Shown: in pieces, positions 54,228 to 62,730 of the stretch
Position numbering within the stretch: position 1 is the first letter of the stretch
Layout: each line of letters starts with the position of its first letter
DNA from: Palsa-461 sp963768185
GTDB lineage: Bacteria; Actinomycetota; Acidimicrobiia; Acidimicrobiales; RAAP-2
Length of the DNA: 64,000 bases
NCBI GenBank assembly: GCA_963768185.1
Contig: CAVYGS010000004.1
Coordinates: 62,001-126,000 of the forward strand
Reading direction: 5' to 3'
The notes under the pieces: model-generated
The model's database searches: none
Told to the model about the DNA's origin: nothing
Seen by the model: the letters and a program-made list of their open reading frames with translations, nothing else
Made by a program: the position numbers and the translations under genes

Positions 54228-55355
54228 CTAACGCGCCTTTCGCGGTCGCTTTCCCTGGGCGCGGGGGTGGGCCGGTCTGGTGTTCGCACCATTGGTACTA
54301 CCAGACCCGTTCACTGAACCCTTGCCGTTGCCATTCCCATTTCCCGACGCGTTGGGCCGTCGAGTCCCCGAGCCGTTGCTCTTCGGCTGGGTCTTGATCG
54401 GCGTATCCGCCGTGTTCTCCACCAACGCGGCCGTTGCCACCCCATCGATGGGTCCCTTCGCTGCCCCGATCGACCGCTCACCGCCGCCGATCTGGACCAT
54501 CCCGGTCCGGAACATGATGTCCTGAGTCAGGATCCGGATCATCGTCGAAACGACCATATACACGACGACCGCAGCCGGGACTAAGAAGTAAATGTAAGCG
54601 AAGAGAACCGGCGTGATCTTCTGGATCGTCTGCATCTGCTTGTTCGCTGCAGCTTGCGGATTGCGGCTGCTCATCTGCCGCATCTGGAAGTACTGCAGGC
54701 TGACCGCCAGCGCCACCATCACGAAATACGGAATGCGCGCGGCCGCCGACAGCCCATGACCGAACGGCTTGTTGGCCAGGTCAAATCCAGCCACCAGCAT
54801 GTGCCCTTTTGCGGTGACCAGGGATGCCCACAGCTTGTGGGTCAATGAGGGGTGGGCCAGGGCGGCGGCAGTGACATGCGGCGGCTGCGGGATATACCGC
54901 GGCATGGGAATCTTGTTGGGGACCGACTTGAGGACGCCGTTCACCTTCTCCGTTATCGTCGTCGGGAAGTAGATCAACCCTTTGATCGTGTCGTAGAGAA
55001 TGATCAAGAAAGGCATTTGAAGAAACATTGGCAGGCAACCGCCCGCCGGATTGATGTGTTTCTCCTTGTACAAGGCCATCAGCTCTTCATTGAGCTTCTG
55101 CCTGTTCTCGGGGCCCTTGAACTTGGCCTGCAGCTTCTTGATCTCGGGTTGCAGCGCCTGCATGGCGATCATTGACCGCGTGCTCTTCACCGTGAGCGGC
55201 GTCAGCACCAGCATGATGAGCACCGTCAGCAGGGCGATCGCCACCGCGTAGTTGGGGATCAGCCCATAGATGAGAGCCAACACCCATCCGATGCCGTCGA
55301 ACAGCGGGTGGAAGATCTTGCCGACGTCGGCGAACAGGGCGTTCTCGGTGAGCAT
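54228..55355 (-). CDS. yidC: Membrane protein insertase YidC
   Basis: 375 residues from ATG 55355 (GTG 55358 is an alternative). Transmembrane core with the KSTRSMIAMQALQPEIKKLQ and PAGGCLPMFLQMPFLIILYD segments of the Oxa1/YidC fold. Long Gly/Asn-rich C-terminal tail (NASGNGNGNGKGSVNGSGST) ends in a basic stretch that may contact ribosomes. Overlaps the yidD stop. Confidence 0.95.
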   Translation of the reverse strand: MLTENALFADVGKIFHPLFDGIGWVLALIYGLIPNYAVAIALLTVLIMLVLTPLTVKSTRSMIAMQALQPEIKKLQAKFKGPENRQKLNEELMALYKEKHINPAGGCLPMFLQMPFLIILYDTIKGLIYFPTTITEKVNGVLKSVPNKIPMPRYIPQPPHVTAAALAHPSLTHKLWASLVTAKGHMLVAGFDLANKPFGHGLSAAARIPYFVMVALAVSLQYFQMRQMSSRNPQAAANKQMQTIQKITPVLFAYIYFLVPAAVVVYMVVSTMIRILTQDIMFRTGMVQIGGGERSIGAAKGPIDGVATAALVENTADTPIKTQPKSNGSGTRRPNASGNGNGNGKGSVNGSGSTNGANTRPAHPRAQGKRPRKAR

Positions 55356-55606
55356 CACCGGCGCCGATCCTCCTCAACCCGGACTGGCACCAGGTCGACA
55401 CCACTCGCTCCGAACGGGTGGCACCGCAGGATCCGGCGGGCAGCAAGGATCCCGCCGTGAAGGGCACCGTAGGCCTCCACCGCCTCGGCCGCGTAGGCCG
55501 AGCACGAGGGGTAGAAGCGGCACGGCGAGGGTCGGCCCATACGAAGGCCCTGGTAGGTCCGGATCAGGCCGAGCAGGATTCGTCGCGGCGACAGCCGGTC
55601 GGTCAT
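55355..55606 (-). CDS. yidD: Membrane protein insertion efficiency factor YidD
   Basis: 83 residues; LLGLIRTYQGLRMGRPSPCR, FYPSCSAYAAEAVEAYGALH and GILAARRILRCHPFGASGVD are the YidD signature with its Cys residues. Overlaps rnpA by four bases and yidC by one or more. Confidence 0.95.
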   Translation of the reverse strand: MTDRLSPRRILLGLIRTYQGLRMGRPSPCRFYPSCSAYAAEAVEAYGALHGGILAARRILRCHPFGASGVDLVPVRVEEDRRR

Positions 55607-55950
55607 CGCCGTGTCCCCTTCCTCGCCGCAGAACTCATGGCCGAGCCTACCGTCGAGGCCAGCTCGGTGAAGCTGAGCTCGGCGGCCTCAGGCTCCGCGA
55701 TCACGAGGTAGGTGCCGGGCGCAATGGGCTGGTTGCGGACCGCCTCGCGCAGCCGGCGGCGCAGCCGGTTGCGGCGCACCGCCGTGCCGCAACGCTTGCC
55801 AATTGCGTATCCGACCTGGGGAATCGTCCCGGCGGGGGCGGGCGGCAACCAGCTCACCCGCAACGGCCCGACTGTGGCCCGGGCAGCCGGTTTGCGCAGC
55901 GCGACGAACGTGGCCCGGTGGCTGATGCGCCCGACGGGCGGCGAACTCAC
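55603..55950 (-). CDS. rnpA: Ribonuclease P protein component
   Basis: 115 residues. GYAIGKRCGTAVRRNRLRRR with the RNR motif (KVG.A..RN..RR.LRE) marks RnpA, the protein partner of the RNase P RNA. Seven bases from the rpmH stop. Confidence 0.95.
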   Translation of the reverse strand: MSSPPVGRISHRATFVALRKPAARATVGPLRVSWLPPAPAGTIPQVGYAIGKRCGTAVRRNRLRRRLREAVRNQPIAPGTYLVIAEPEAAELSFTELASTVGSAMSSAARKGTRR

Positions 55951-55957
55951 AGCGTTC

Positions 55958-56093
<136 letters not shown>

Positions 56094-56264
56094 TCCGGTC
56101 GGCCTTTCGTGGTCCTCGACGGCGCGCCGCCGTCGCCCGGGCAGGCATCGCTGGCCGGCGGGGCAGCGACCGGGCCGGCAGCGATTCGTTCGACCTGATG
56201 CTAGGCGCGATCGGCAGATCACCACTAGTCGCCGCGGTTGCAACGGTGTACCGTCGAACGACCA

Positions 56265-56362
56265 GGTGGCGACCTGTGTTCCACACCTGTGGACCACGCT
56301 GTGGACGGTCCTACCCGGAGGGGTGCGGAGGAGCAGGTGGAACAAAGCAATGGGCTGTGGAC
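56265..56362. promoter_or_regulatory. DnaA-box cluster upstream of dnaA
   Basis: CTGTGGAC cores at 56287, 56299 and 56355 and a facing TTCCACACC at about 56279 resemble actinobacterial DnaA boxes (complement of TTGTCCACA), none perfect. Likely autoregulation sites or part of oriC. Confidence 0.55.
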
Positions 56363-57731
56363 ACGTTGTACCGCGTCATTACGCGAGCAGGTCTCGGATG
56401 CGACTTGGCGAATGTGGCTCTCGAACGTCGAGCCGGTCGGGCTCACCGATACGAGCCATGACGGGGTGCTCGTTCTCGGGGTCCCGAACTCGGCGGTCCG
56501 GGACCGCGTCGAGAGCCGGTTCGTTCCTCTCATCGAGGGGACACTGGCGTCGCTCGCCGGCCAGACCGTCAAGGTCCGGCTCCAGGTCCTGAACGAGGTC
56601 CCCCCGCCGGTCCCACCGGCGCCCTATACGCCGACCGAGTCCAACGGGGCGCTCGTCGGTCGGGACGACGGGACCGGCCCGTCGTCCCCCCGGGAGGGGT
56701 CGTCGGTCAGCCTCGACCCTCGATTTAGCTTCGACACCTTCGTTGCCGCGTCCTCCAACCGTTTGGCGCACGCGGCCGCCCAGGCCGTTGCCGAGACGCC
56801 CGGGCGCTCCTACAACCCGCTCTACATCTACGGGGACTCCGGCCTGGGCAAAACCCATCTCCTCCACGCGATCGGCAACTACGTGCGGGAGAACTTCCCG
56901 AAGCGGACCGTCCTGTACGTCACGACCGAGACGTTCATGAACGACTTCGTCGACTCCCTCCGGCTCTCCACCACGATCGCCTTCAAACGGCGTTACCGAG
57001 AGTGCGACGTGCTGCTGATCGACGACGTGCAGTTCATGGGCAACAAGGAGGGACTCCAGGAGGAGTTTTTCCACACCTATAACGACCTGAAGGGCGCGGG
57101 GAAGCAGATCGTCCTCACCTCGGACCGGCCGCCCAAGTCCATCGAGACGCTGGAAGACCGGCTGCGCAGCCGGTTCCTGTCGGGGCTCATCACCGAGATC
57201 GACCCGCCCGATCTCGAGACCCGCCTCGCCATCCTCCGTTCGAAGGCCGAAGCCGACAAGGAGGACATCCCCTATGACGTCCTCGAATTCATCGCCACCC
57301 ACGTCACCAACAACATCCGGGAGCTCGAGGGCGCCCTGATCCGCGTGACGGCCTTCGCCAGCCTCAACCGCGAGCCGATCTCACTGCCCCTCGCCGAACG
57401 GGTCCTCTACGACCTCGTGACCGCCGACGAGCCCCGGCGCATCACTCCGCAGATGATCCTCGAGGCCACTGCGAACCGCTATGGATTCACCATCGACGCG
57501 ATCTGCGGCCCCAGCCGCACCCGGCCGCTTGTCACGGCCCGCCAGGTCGCCATGTACCTCGTCCGCAATCTGACCGAGTACAGCTACCCGGCCATTGCCC
57601 GCGTCTTCGGCGGCCGTGATCACACCACGGTGATTCACGCGGTCGAAAAGATCACCGGTCAGATGAAGGAGCGTCGTCAGATCTATGAGCAGGTCACCGA
57701 CCTCCTCCTCCAGATCAAGACCGGCCCGTGA
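56337..57731 (+). CDS. dnaA: Chromosomal replication initiator DnaA
   Basis: 464 residues from GTG 56337, chosen for its GGAGGAG site; an in-frame ATG upstream has no ribosome site. Domain I (MEQSNGLWTRCTASLREQVS), linker, AAA+ with Walker A GDSGLGKTHLL and VLLIDDVQFMGNKEGLQEEF, and domain IV DNA-binding signature GGRDHTTVIHAVEKI. Standard length. Confidence 0.97.
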   Translation: MEQSNGLWTRCTASLREQVSDATWRMWLSNVEPVGLTDTSHDGVLVLGVPNSAVRDRVESRFVPLIEGTLASLAGQTVKVRLQVLNEVPPPVPPAPYTPTESNGALVGRDDGTGPSSPREGSSVSLDPRFSFDTFVAASSNRLAHAAAQAVAETPGRSYNPLYIYGDSGLGKTHLLHAIGNYVRENFPKRTVLYVTTETFMNDFVDSLRLSTTIAFKRRYRECDVLLIDDVQFMGNKEGLQEEFFHTYNDLKGAGKQIVLTSDRPPKSIETLEDRLRSRFLSGLITEIDPPDLETRLAILRSKAEADKEDIPYDVLEFIATHVTNNIRELEGALIRVTAFASLNREPISLPLAERVLYDLVTADEPRRITPQMILEATANRYGFTIDAICGPSRTRPLVTARQVAMYLVRNLTEYSYPAIARVFGGRDHTTVIHAVEKITGQMKERRQIYEQVTDLLLQIKTGP

Positions 57732-58010
57732 CCCTCTGGGGACATCGACAACGAAAACCTGTGGTTCGTGGCGCGATTTGTGTGGAGGGTCCGCTACTTT
57801 TCCGCAGGGTCGCGCCAAACAATCCACTCCGCACGGGAGATGTCCCACTCTCATCCACCGACGCCCGCGACGAAAAAGAGCCCCTGAACTGCGACGACGG
57901 ACACCCGTCCACAATCCCCAGCACCTATTACCACTACTAAGAATTCCAATTTCTTCTTGTCATACAAAGTTGTCGCACGATGAGGGGCCCGGCCGAAAGG
58001 ACACGAACCC
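57732..58010. promoter_or_regulatory. Candidate oriC between dnaA and dnaN
   Basis: 279 bp without genes. TGTGG-type boxes at about 57760 and 57780 and a GTCCACAAT near 57907, followed by the only A/T-rich stretch of the vicinity (57925-57975), possibly the unwinding element. The dnaA-dnaN gap is the usual actinobacterial oriC. Confidence 0.65.
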
Positions 58011-59117
58011 GTGAAGTTCCGATCTGAGCGTGATGCGTTGGTCGATGTGCTTTCGACGGTGGGCCGCGCCGTTGGCGGCCGCGGCGTGTCTTCTGTCGTT
58101 TTGTCGGGCGTGCTTCTTGAGTGCGAAGGCAACCGGCTGACCGGGACGGGCACCGACCTCGACCTCACGATTCGAATGGAGCAAGAGGTCATCGGGCTGG
58201 AAGACGGATCGTGTGTGGTCCCGGCGCGACTGGCCACCGAGATCGTGCGTTCGCTCGAAGCTGGCGCGGTGACGTTCGAGGCGGGGGAGGAGCGCGTGGA
58301 GATCTCGGCGGCCCGTTCCCGGTTTGGGCTGCGGACGTTTCCGGTTGTGGAGTTTCCGACGATCTCTTCGGCCGAGGCGGGTGGACATGTGGTGGGTCCT
58401 GCGCTCGTCGAGGGGCTCCGCCAGGTGGTCCGGGCGGCATCGACCGACGACGCCCGGCCGCTCCTCACCGGCGTCTTGATGACCTCTGAGGACGACATGG
58501 TCCGGTTGGTGGCAACGGACTCCTATCGACTGGCACTGCGCGATCTTCGGGACACCAAGGCGATCCCACAGACCCCGGAGGTGCTCGTGCCGGCGCGTGC
58601 GTTGAGCGAGTTACAGCGGATCCCGGGCCTGGGCGACGACAACTCGGCCGGGATCGAAGTCACGACGGGAGCGCACGAGATCACCTTCAAGGTGGGAGCC
58701 GTTGAGATTCGTACCCGGCTGCTCGACGGGTCGTACCCGGACTACCGCCAGCTCATCCCCAACCAGTACCCGAACCGGCTGCACGTGGGGAAGGAGTCGC
58801 TCCTTGGTGCCTTGCGGCGGGTGCGTCTGTTGGTGCGTGACAACACCACCCCGGTACGGCTGTCGATGCGGCAGGGCGGCGTCGATCTCTCGGTGGTTTC
58901 CCAGGAGGTGGGAGAGGCCAGCGAGACGGTGGACGGCGACTTCGCCGGCGAGGATCTCGTGATCGCCTTCAACCCTTCGTACCTGATCGACGGGGTGGAG
59001 GCGGTGGCAGACGACGAGGTCATCATCGAGACGGCCGACCCCAGCCGTCCCGCGACAGTCCGGGCGGCCGAACGGGATGACTATCGCTATCTCTTGATGC
59101 CCGTCCGGGTGTCGTAG
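58011..59117 (+). CDS. dnaN: DNA polymerase III beta clamp
   Basis: 368 residues from GTG 58011 preceded by GAAAGGAC. Three-domain clamp; MKFRSERDALVDVLSTVGRA, ATDSYRLALRDLRDTKAIPQ and the ending DYRYLLMPVRVS are typical. Slides on DNA and holds polymerase. Confidence 0.97.
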   Translation: MKFRSERDALVDVLSTVGRAVGGRGVSSVVLSGVLLECEGNRLTGTGTDLDLTIRMEQEVIGLEDGSCVVPARLATEIVRSLEAGAVTFEAGEERVEISAARSRFGLRTFPVVEFPTISSAEAGGHVVGPALVEGLRQVVRAASTDDARPLLTGVLMTSEDDMVRLVATDSYRLALRDLRDTKAIPQTPEVLVPARALSELQRIPGLGDDNSAGIEVTTGAHEITFKVGAVEIRTRLLDGSYPDYRQLIPNQYPNRLHVGKESLLGALRRVRLLVRDNTTPVRLSMRQGGVDLSVVSQEVGEASETVDGDFAGEDLVIAFNPSYLIDGVEAVADDEVIIETADPSRPATVRAAERDDYRYLLMPVRVS

Positions 59118-59125
59118 CTCCGCCG

Positions 59126-60241
59126 GTGACGGCGGATCCGGCGCTCGCCGCACGGCGTGAGTTGTCCGTGCTCGTCTTGACCGAGCTCTCGATGCAGGAC
59201 TTCCGGTGCTTCCCCGAGGCGACGGTCGAGCCGGCCGCGCAGGGCACCACGGTGCTGACCGGCCCGAACGGCAGCGGCAAGACGACCGTTCTCGAAGCGG
59301 TGGCCTTCCTCGGCTCACAGCGGTCGTTCCGGGGCGCTCCCCGTGAGGCGATGGTCCGCATCGGGGCCGAGCTCGGCTACGTACGCGGCGAGTTGGAGGA
59401 CGCCGGCCGGAGGGTCACCGTCGAGACCGAGCTGACCCGGGCCCAGGCCGACGCCCGGGCCCAGGTGAACCGGCAACGGGCCCGACGGGCCGACCTCGCA
59501 GCGGCGGTTCCGGTGACGGTCTTCTCGCCGGACGACCTGGCCGTGATCCAGGCCGGGCCGCTCGGACGCCGTGGGCTCCTCGACGACGCGCTGTCCAGCC
59601 TCGATCGTCGAGTCGCCGAGGCGATCGAAGACTCCGACCGGGCGCTTCGGCAACGTGGCGCGCTGTTGCGTCAGACCGGCGGACGGGTGACCCCGGAGAT
59701 CGAGTCCACCCTCGAGGTCTGGGACGAGCGCTTGGCGGCTGCGGCAACCACGTTGGTGGCGGCGCGGCGGTCGCTCGTCGAGGACCTCACCCCGCTCGTC
59801 GAGCAGGCTTACGACGCGCTCGCCGAGGGCCCCGGACGCGTCGAGTTGCGCTATCAGCAGTCATGGGACGGCCCGCTGCGAGATGCCTTGGTGGCCAGAC
59901 GGCACGAAGATCTGCGCCGCGGCGCGACGACGGTGGGTCCCCATCGCGACGACGTGGCGGTGATGCTCGCCGGTCGCGATGCACGCACCCAAGCCTCCCA
60001 GGGGGAGCAGCGGTGCCTCGCGCTTGGACTCCGGCTCGGGATCCACGAACTCCTCACCCAGCGGCTCGGCCGCCCCCCGATCCTCCTTCTCGACGACGTG
60101 TTCTCCGAGCTCGATCCTCAACGGAGCCGCGCGCTGGTGCGACTCCTTCCCCCCGGACAGTCCTTGTTGTCGACGGCGACCCCGCTGCCCGACGGGATCG
60201 AGGTGGCGATGGTGATCGACGTCTCGGTGCTCGGGGCATGA
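59126..60241 (+). CDS. recF: Recombination protein RecF
   Basis: 371 residues from GTG 59126; the family usually starts near LTELSMQDFRCF, so the first 15-20 residues may not be coding. Walker A GPNGSGKTTVLEAV, SVFSPDDLAVIQAGPLGRR and Walker B-type ILLLDDVFSELDPQRS. Loads RecA at gaps. ATGA overlap with the DUF721 gene. Confidence 0.94.
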   Translation: MTADPALAARRELSVLVLTELSMQDFRCFPEATVEPAAQGTTVLTGPNGSGKTTVLEAVAFLGSQRSFRGAPREAMVRIGAELGYVRGELEDAGRRVTVETELTRAQADARAQVNRQRARRADLAAAVPVTVFSPDDLAVIQAGPLGRRGLLDDALSSLDRRVAEAIEDSDRALRQRGALLRQTGGRVTPEIESTLEVWDERLAAAATTLVAARRSLVEDLTPLVEQAYDALAEGPGRVELRYQQSWDGPLRDALVARRHEDLRRGATTVGPHRDDVAVMLAGRDARTQASQGEQRCLALGLRLGIHELLTQRLGRPPILLLDDVFSELDPQRSRALVRLLPPGQSLLSTATPLPDGIEVAMVIDVSVLGA

Positions 60242-60558
60242 CACGCGGCCGCGGCCAGCGCGACGACCGGGGACCCCGACCGGTGCACGAGTCCCTCGAT
60301 GAGGTCGTGCACGAGATGAGCCCGCACAGTGCGCGCGAGTTCGGCGCGATCTTCGGAAGGTGGGAGGAGATCGTCGGACCGGCTCTCGCGGCGCACGTAC
60401 GACCGCTTCGGGTCACCGACGAGGCGCTCGTGTTGGCCGCTGACCACCCCGCGTGGGCGACCCAGGTGCGGGCCCTTGGGGCCACCTTGTTGGCTCGCGT
60501 GAGCGACATCGCGGGGCGTGCGCCGGGCCGGGTCGACGTCGTCGTGAAGAGGACTTGA
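60238..60558 (+). CDS. DUF721 protein (DciA-like helicase loader candidate)
   Basis: 106 residues from ATG 60238. FGAIFGRWEEIVGPALAAHV and ALVLAADHPAWATQVRALG are the DUF721 domain (Rv0004 type), related to DciA, which loads DnaB. Short N-terminal basic extension. Fits the dnaA-dnaN-recF-DUF721-gyrB order. Confidence 0.88.
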   Translation: MTRGRGQRDDRGPRPVHESLDEVVHEMSPHSAREFGAIFGRWEEIVGPALAAHVRPLRVTDEALVLAADHPAWATQVRALGATLLARVSDIAGRAPGRVDVVVKRT

Positions 60559-60791
60559 AACGGCTGCCCTCGGGCCAACGCGGACCGGCCCGAACCCGCC
60601 TCTGACATGGGGTTCTGTGGCCGCTCGGAATGGTCTCGGAGGGCCGTTCCAAGCGCCGGAGTCGGCGCGCGATCGACTAGAATCTTTGGTGTCAACGGGC
60701 GAGAAATTCCTCGCTCGTGTTGTCCGGAAGGCGCGCCGAATCGGTCCCCCGAGGAAGGTCGCGCCCCGACCTGGGAGTGCGGAGAGCGGGA

Positions 60792-62717
60792 TTGCCTACA
60801 CGCAGTAGCGGGAAGTACGACGCAAGTGCAATCACCGTTCTCGAAGGTCTGGAACCGGTTCGGCTCCGGCCGGGGATGTACATCGGCTCAACCGGTCCGA
60901 GCGGCCTCCACCACCTGATCTGGGAGGTCGTCGACAACTCCGTCGACGAGGCGATGGCCGGGTACTGCACCCGGATCGACGTCACGCTGCTCGCCGACGG
61001 TGGGTGCCGGGTCGCCGACGACGGGCGTGGGATCCCGGTTGACCCGCATTCCACCGATCCCAGCCGGAGCGCGGCGGAGATCGTCCTCACGACGCTCCAC
61101 GCCGGCGGGAAGTTCGGCGGCGAAGGATACAAGGTCGCGGGCGGCCTCCATGGCGTCGGAGTCTCTGTGGTCAATGCGCTGTCGACACGCCTCAAGCTTG
61201 AGATCGACCGTGACGGCAAGCACTATGTGTTGGAGTTCAAAAATGGCGGCGAGCCGCTCGGCAAGCTGAAGTCCACTGGCCCAGCGCCGCGCGGCCGGAC
61301 CGGGACGACCGTGACGTTCTGGCCCGACGCGACCGTTTTCGACGAGGTCGACTTCCGAGCGACCACGGTGATCGAGCGGCTCCAGATCTACGCCTTCTTG
61401 AACAAGGGGCTTGAGATCCATTTCGTCGACGAGCGCGAAGCCGACGGGCAGAAGACCACCTTCAAGTACAACGGCGGGATCATCGACTACGTGAAGCACC
61501 TGAACGCGGCGCGTGAGTCGCTGTTCCGGAAGGTCGCCTCCTTCGAGCAGTCCGAGAACGACATGGAAGTCGAGGTCGCGCTCCAATGGAACACCGGGTT
61601 CCACGAGAGCATCTTCTCCTTCGCCAATGGCATCTCGACCACCGACGGCGGCATGCACGAAGAGGGGTTCAAGAAAGCCCTCACCAACGTCGTCAACCGT
61701 TACGCCCGTGGCAAGAACGCGCTCAAGGAGAAGGACGAGAATCTCCTCGGCGAGGACATCCGCGAGGGTCTGACTGCGATCGTCTCGGTTCGACTGACCG
61801 ATGCCCAGTTCGAGGGTCAGACCAAGACCAAGCTCGGGAACGTGCCGATTCGCTCACTTGTTGAGCGGGCGACCAACGAGAAGCTGGCCGAGTGGCTCGA
61901 GGAAAATCCCCGCGAGGCCAACCAAGCGGTCCAAAAGGCCCTGCTCGCCGCTCGCGCCAGGGTCGCGGCCCGGCAGGCCCGGGACCTCACAAGACGGAAG
62001 TCGGCCCTCGACGGCGCCGGCCTGCCCGGCAAGCTCGCCGACTGCTCGTCACGCGATCCGCGCGAGTGCGAGCTGCTCATTGTCGAGGGCAACTCGGCAG
62101 GCGGCTCGGCCAAGGACGCCCGAGACCCGCGGACCCAGGCCGTGCTCCCGATCAGGGGAAAGATCCTCAACGTCGAGCGGGCCCGGATCGACAAGATGCT
62201 GAAGAACGAGCAGGTTCAAGCCCTGATCGCGGCGGTGGGAGCGGGCCTGGCCGAGGACTTCGACGTCGCCAAGATCCGCTACCACAAGGTGATCATCCTG
62301 GCCGACGCCGATGTCGACGGCTCCCACATTCGTACCTTGTTGCTCACATTCTTCTTCCGTCAGATGCGCGCGCTGGTCGAAGGCGGCTTCGTCTACGTGG
62401 CCCAGCCCCCCCTCTACTCCACGCTCGTCGGCAAGGAGAAGCTCTATCTGCGCGACGACACGGCGAAGGAAACCTTCCTGGCCGAGAACCCAAACCACAA
62501 GGCGGACTTCCAGCGCCTGAAGGGATTGGGAGAGATGAACTTCGACGAGCTGAAGGAGACCACGATCGACCCGACGAAGCGGTCACTGCTTCAGATCAAC
62601 GTCGAGCAGGCAGCGTTGGCCGACGAGGTGTGCGCCATCCTGATGGGCGACGACGTCGAGCAGCGGCGCCATTTCATCCAGACGAATGCGAAGGACGCGC
62701 GCTTCCTCGACATCTGA
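60792..62717 (+). CDS. gyrB: DNA gyrase subunit B
   Basis: 641 residues if started at TTG 60792; the frame is open to 60717 with no better start. GHKL ATPase (LRPGMYIGSTGPSGLHHLIW, DNSVDEAMAG), transducer, and Toprim domain with EGNSAGGSAKDARDPRTQAV and ILADADVDGSHIRTL. The usual EGDSAGGSAK has Asn at 434 in place of Asp. Pairs with GyrA, 13 bp downstream. Confidence 0.95.
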   Translation: MPTRSSGKYDASAITVLEGLEPVRLRPGMYIGSTGPSGLHHLIWEVVDNSVDEAMAGYCTRIDVTLLADGGCRVADDGRGIPVDPHSTDPSRSAAEIVLTTLHAGGKFGGEGYKVAGGLHGVGVSVVNALSTRLKLEIDRDGKHYVLEFKNGGEPLGKLKSTGPAPRGRTGTTVTFWPDATVFDEVDFRATTVIERLQIYAFLNKGLEIHFVDEREADGQKTTFKYNGGIIDYVKHLNAARESLFRKVASFEQSENDMEVEVALQWNTGFHESIFSFANGISTTDGGMHEEGFKKALTNVVNRYARGKNALKEKDENLLGEDIREGLTAIVSVRLTDAQFEGQTKTKLGNVPIRSLVERATNEKLAEWLEENPREANQAVQKALLAARARVAARQARDLTRRKSALDGAGLPGKLADCSSRDPRECELLIVEGNSAGGSAKDARDPRTQAVLPIRGKILNVERARIDKMLKNEQVQALIAAVGAGLAEDFDVAKIRYHKVIILADADVDGSHIRTLLLTFFFRQMRALVEGGFVYVAQPPLYSTLVGKEKLYLRDDTAKETFLAENPNHKADFQRLKGLGEMNFDELKETTIDPTKRSLLQINVEQAALADEVCAILMGDDVEQRRHFIQTNAKDARFLDI

Positions 62718-62730
62718 GGTCTTCTGCACC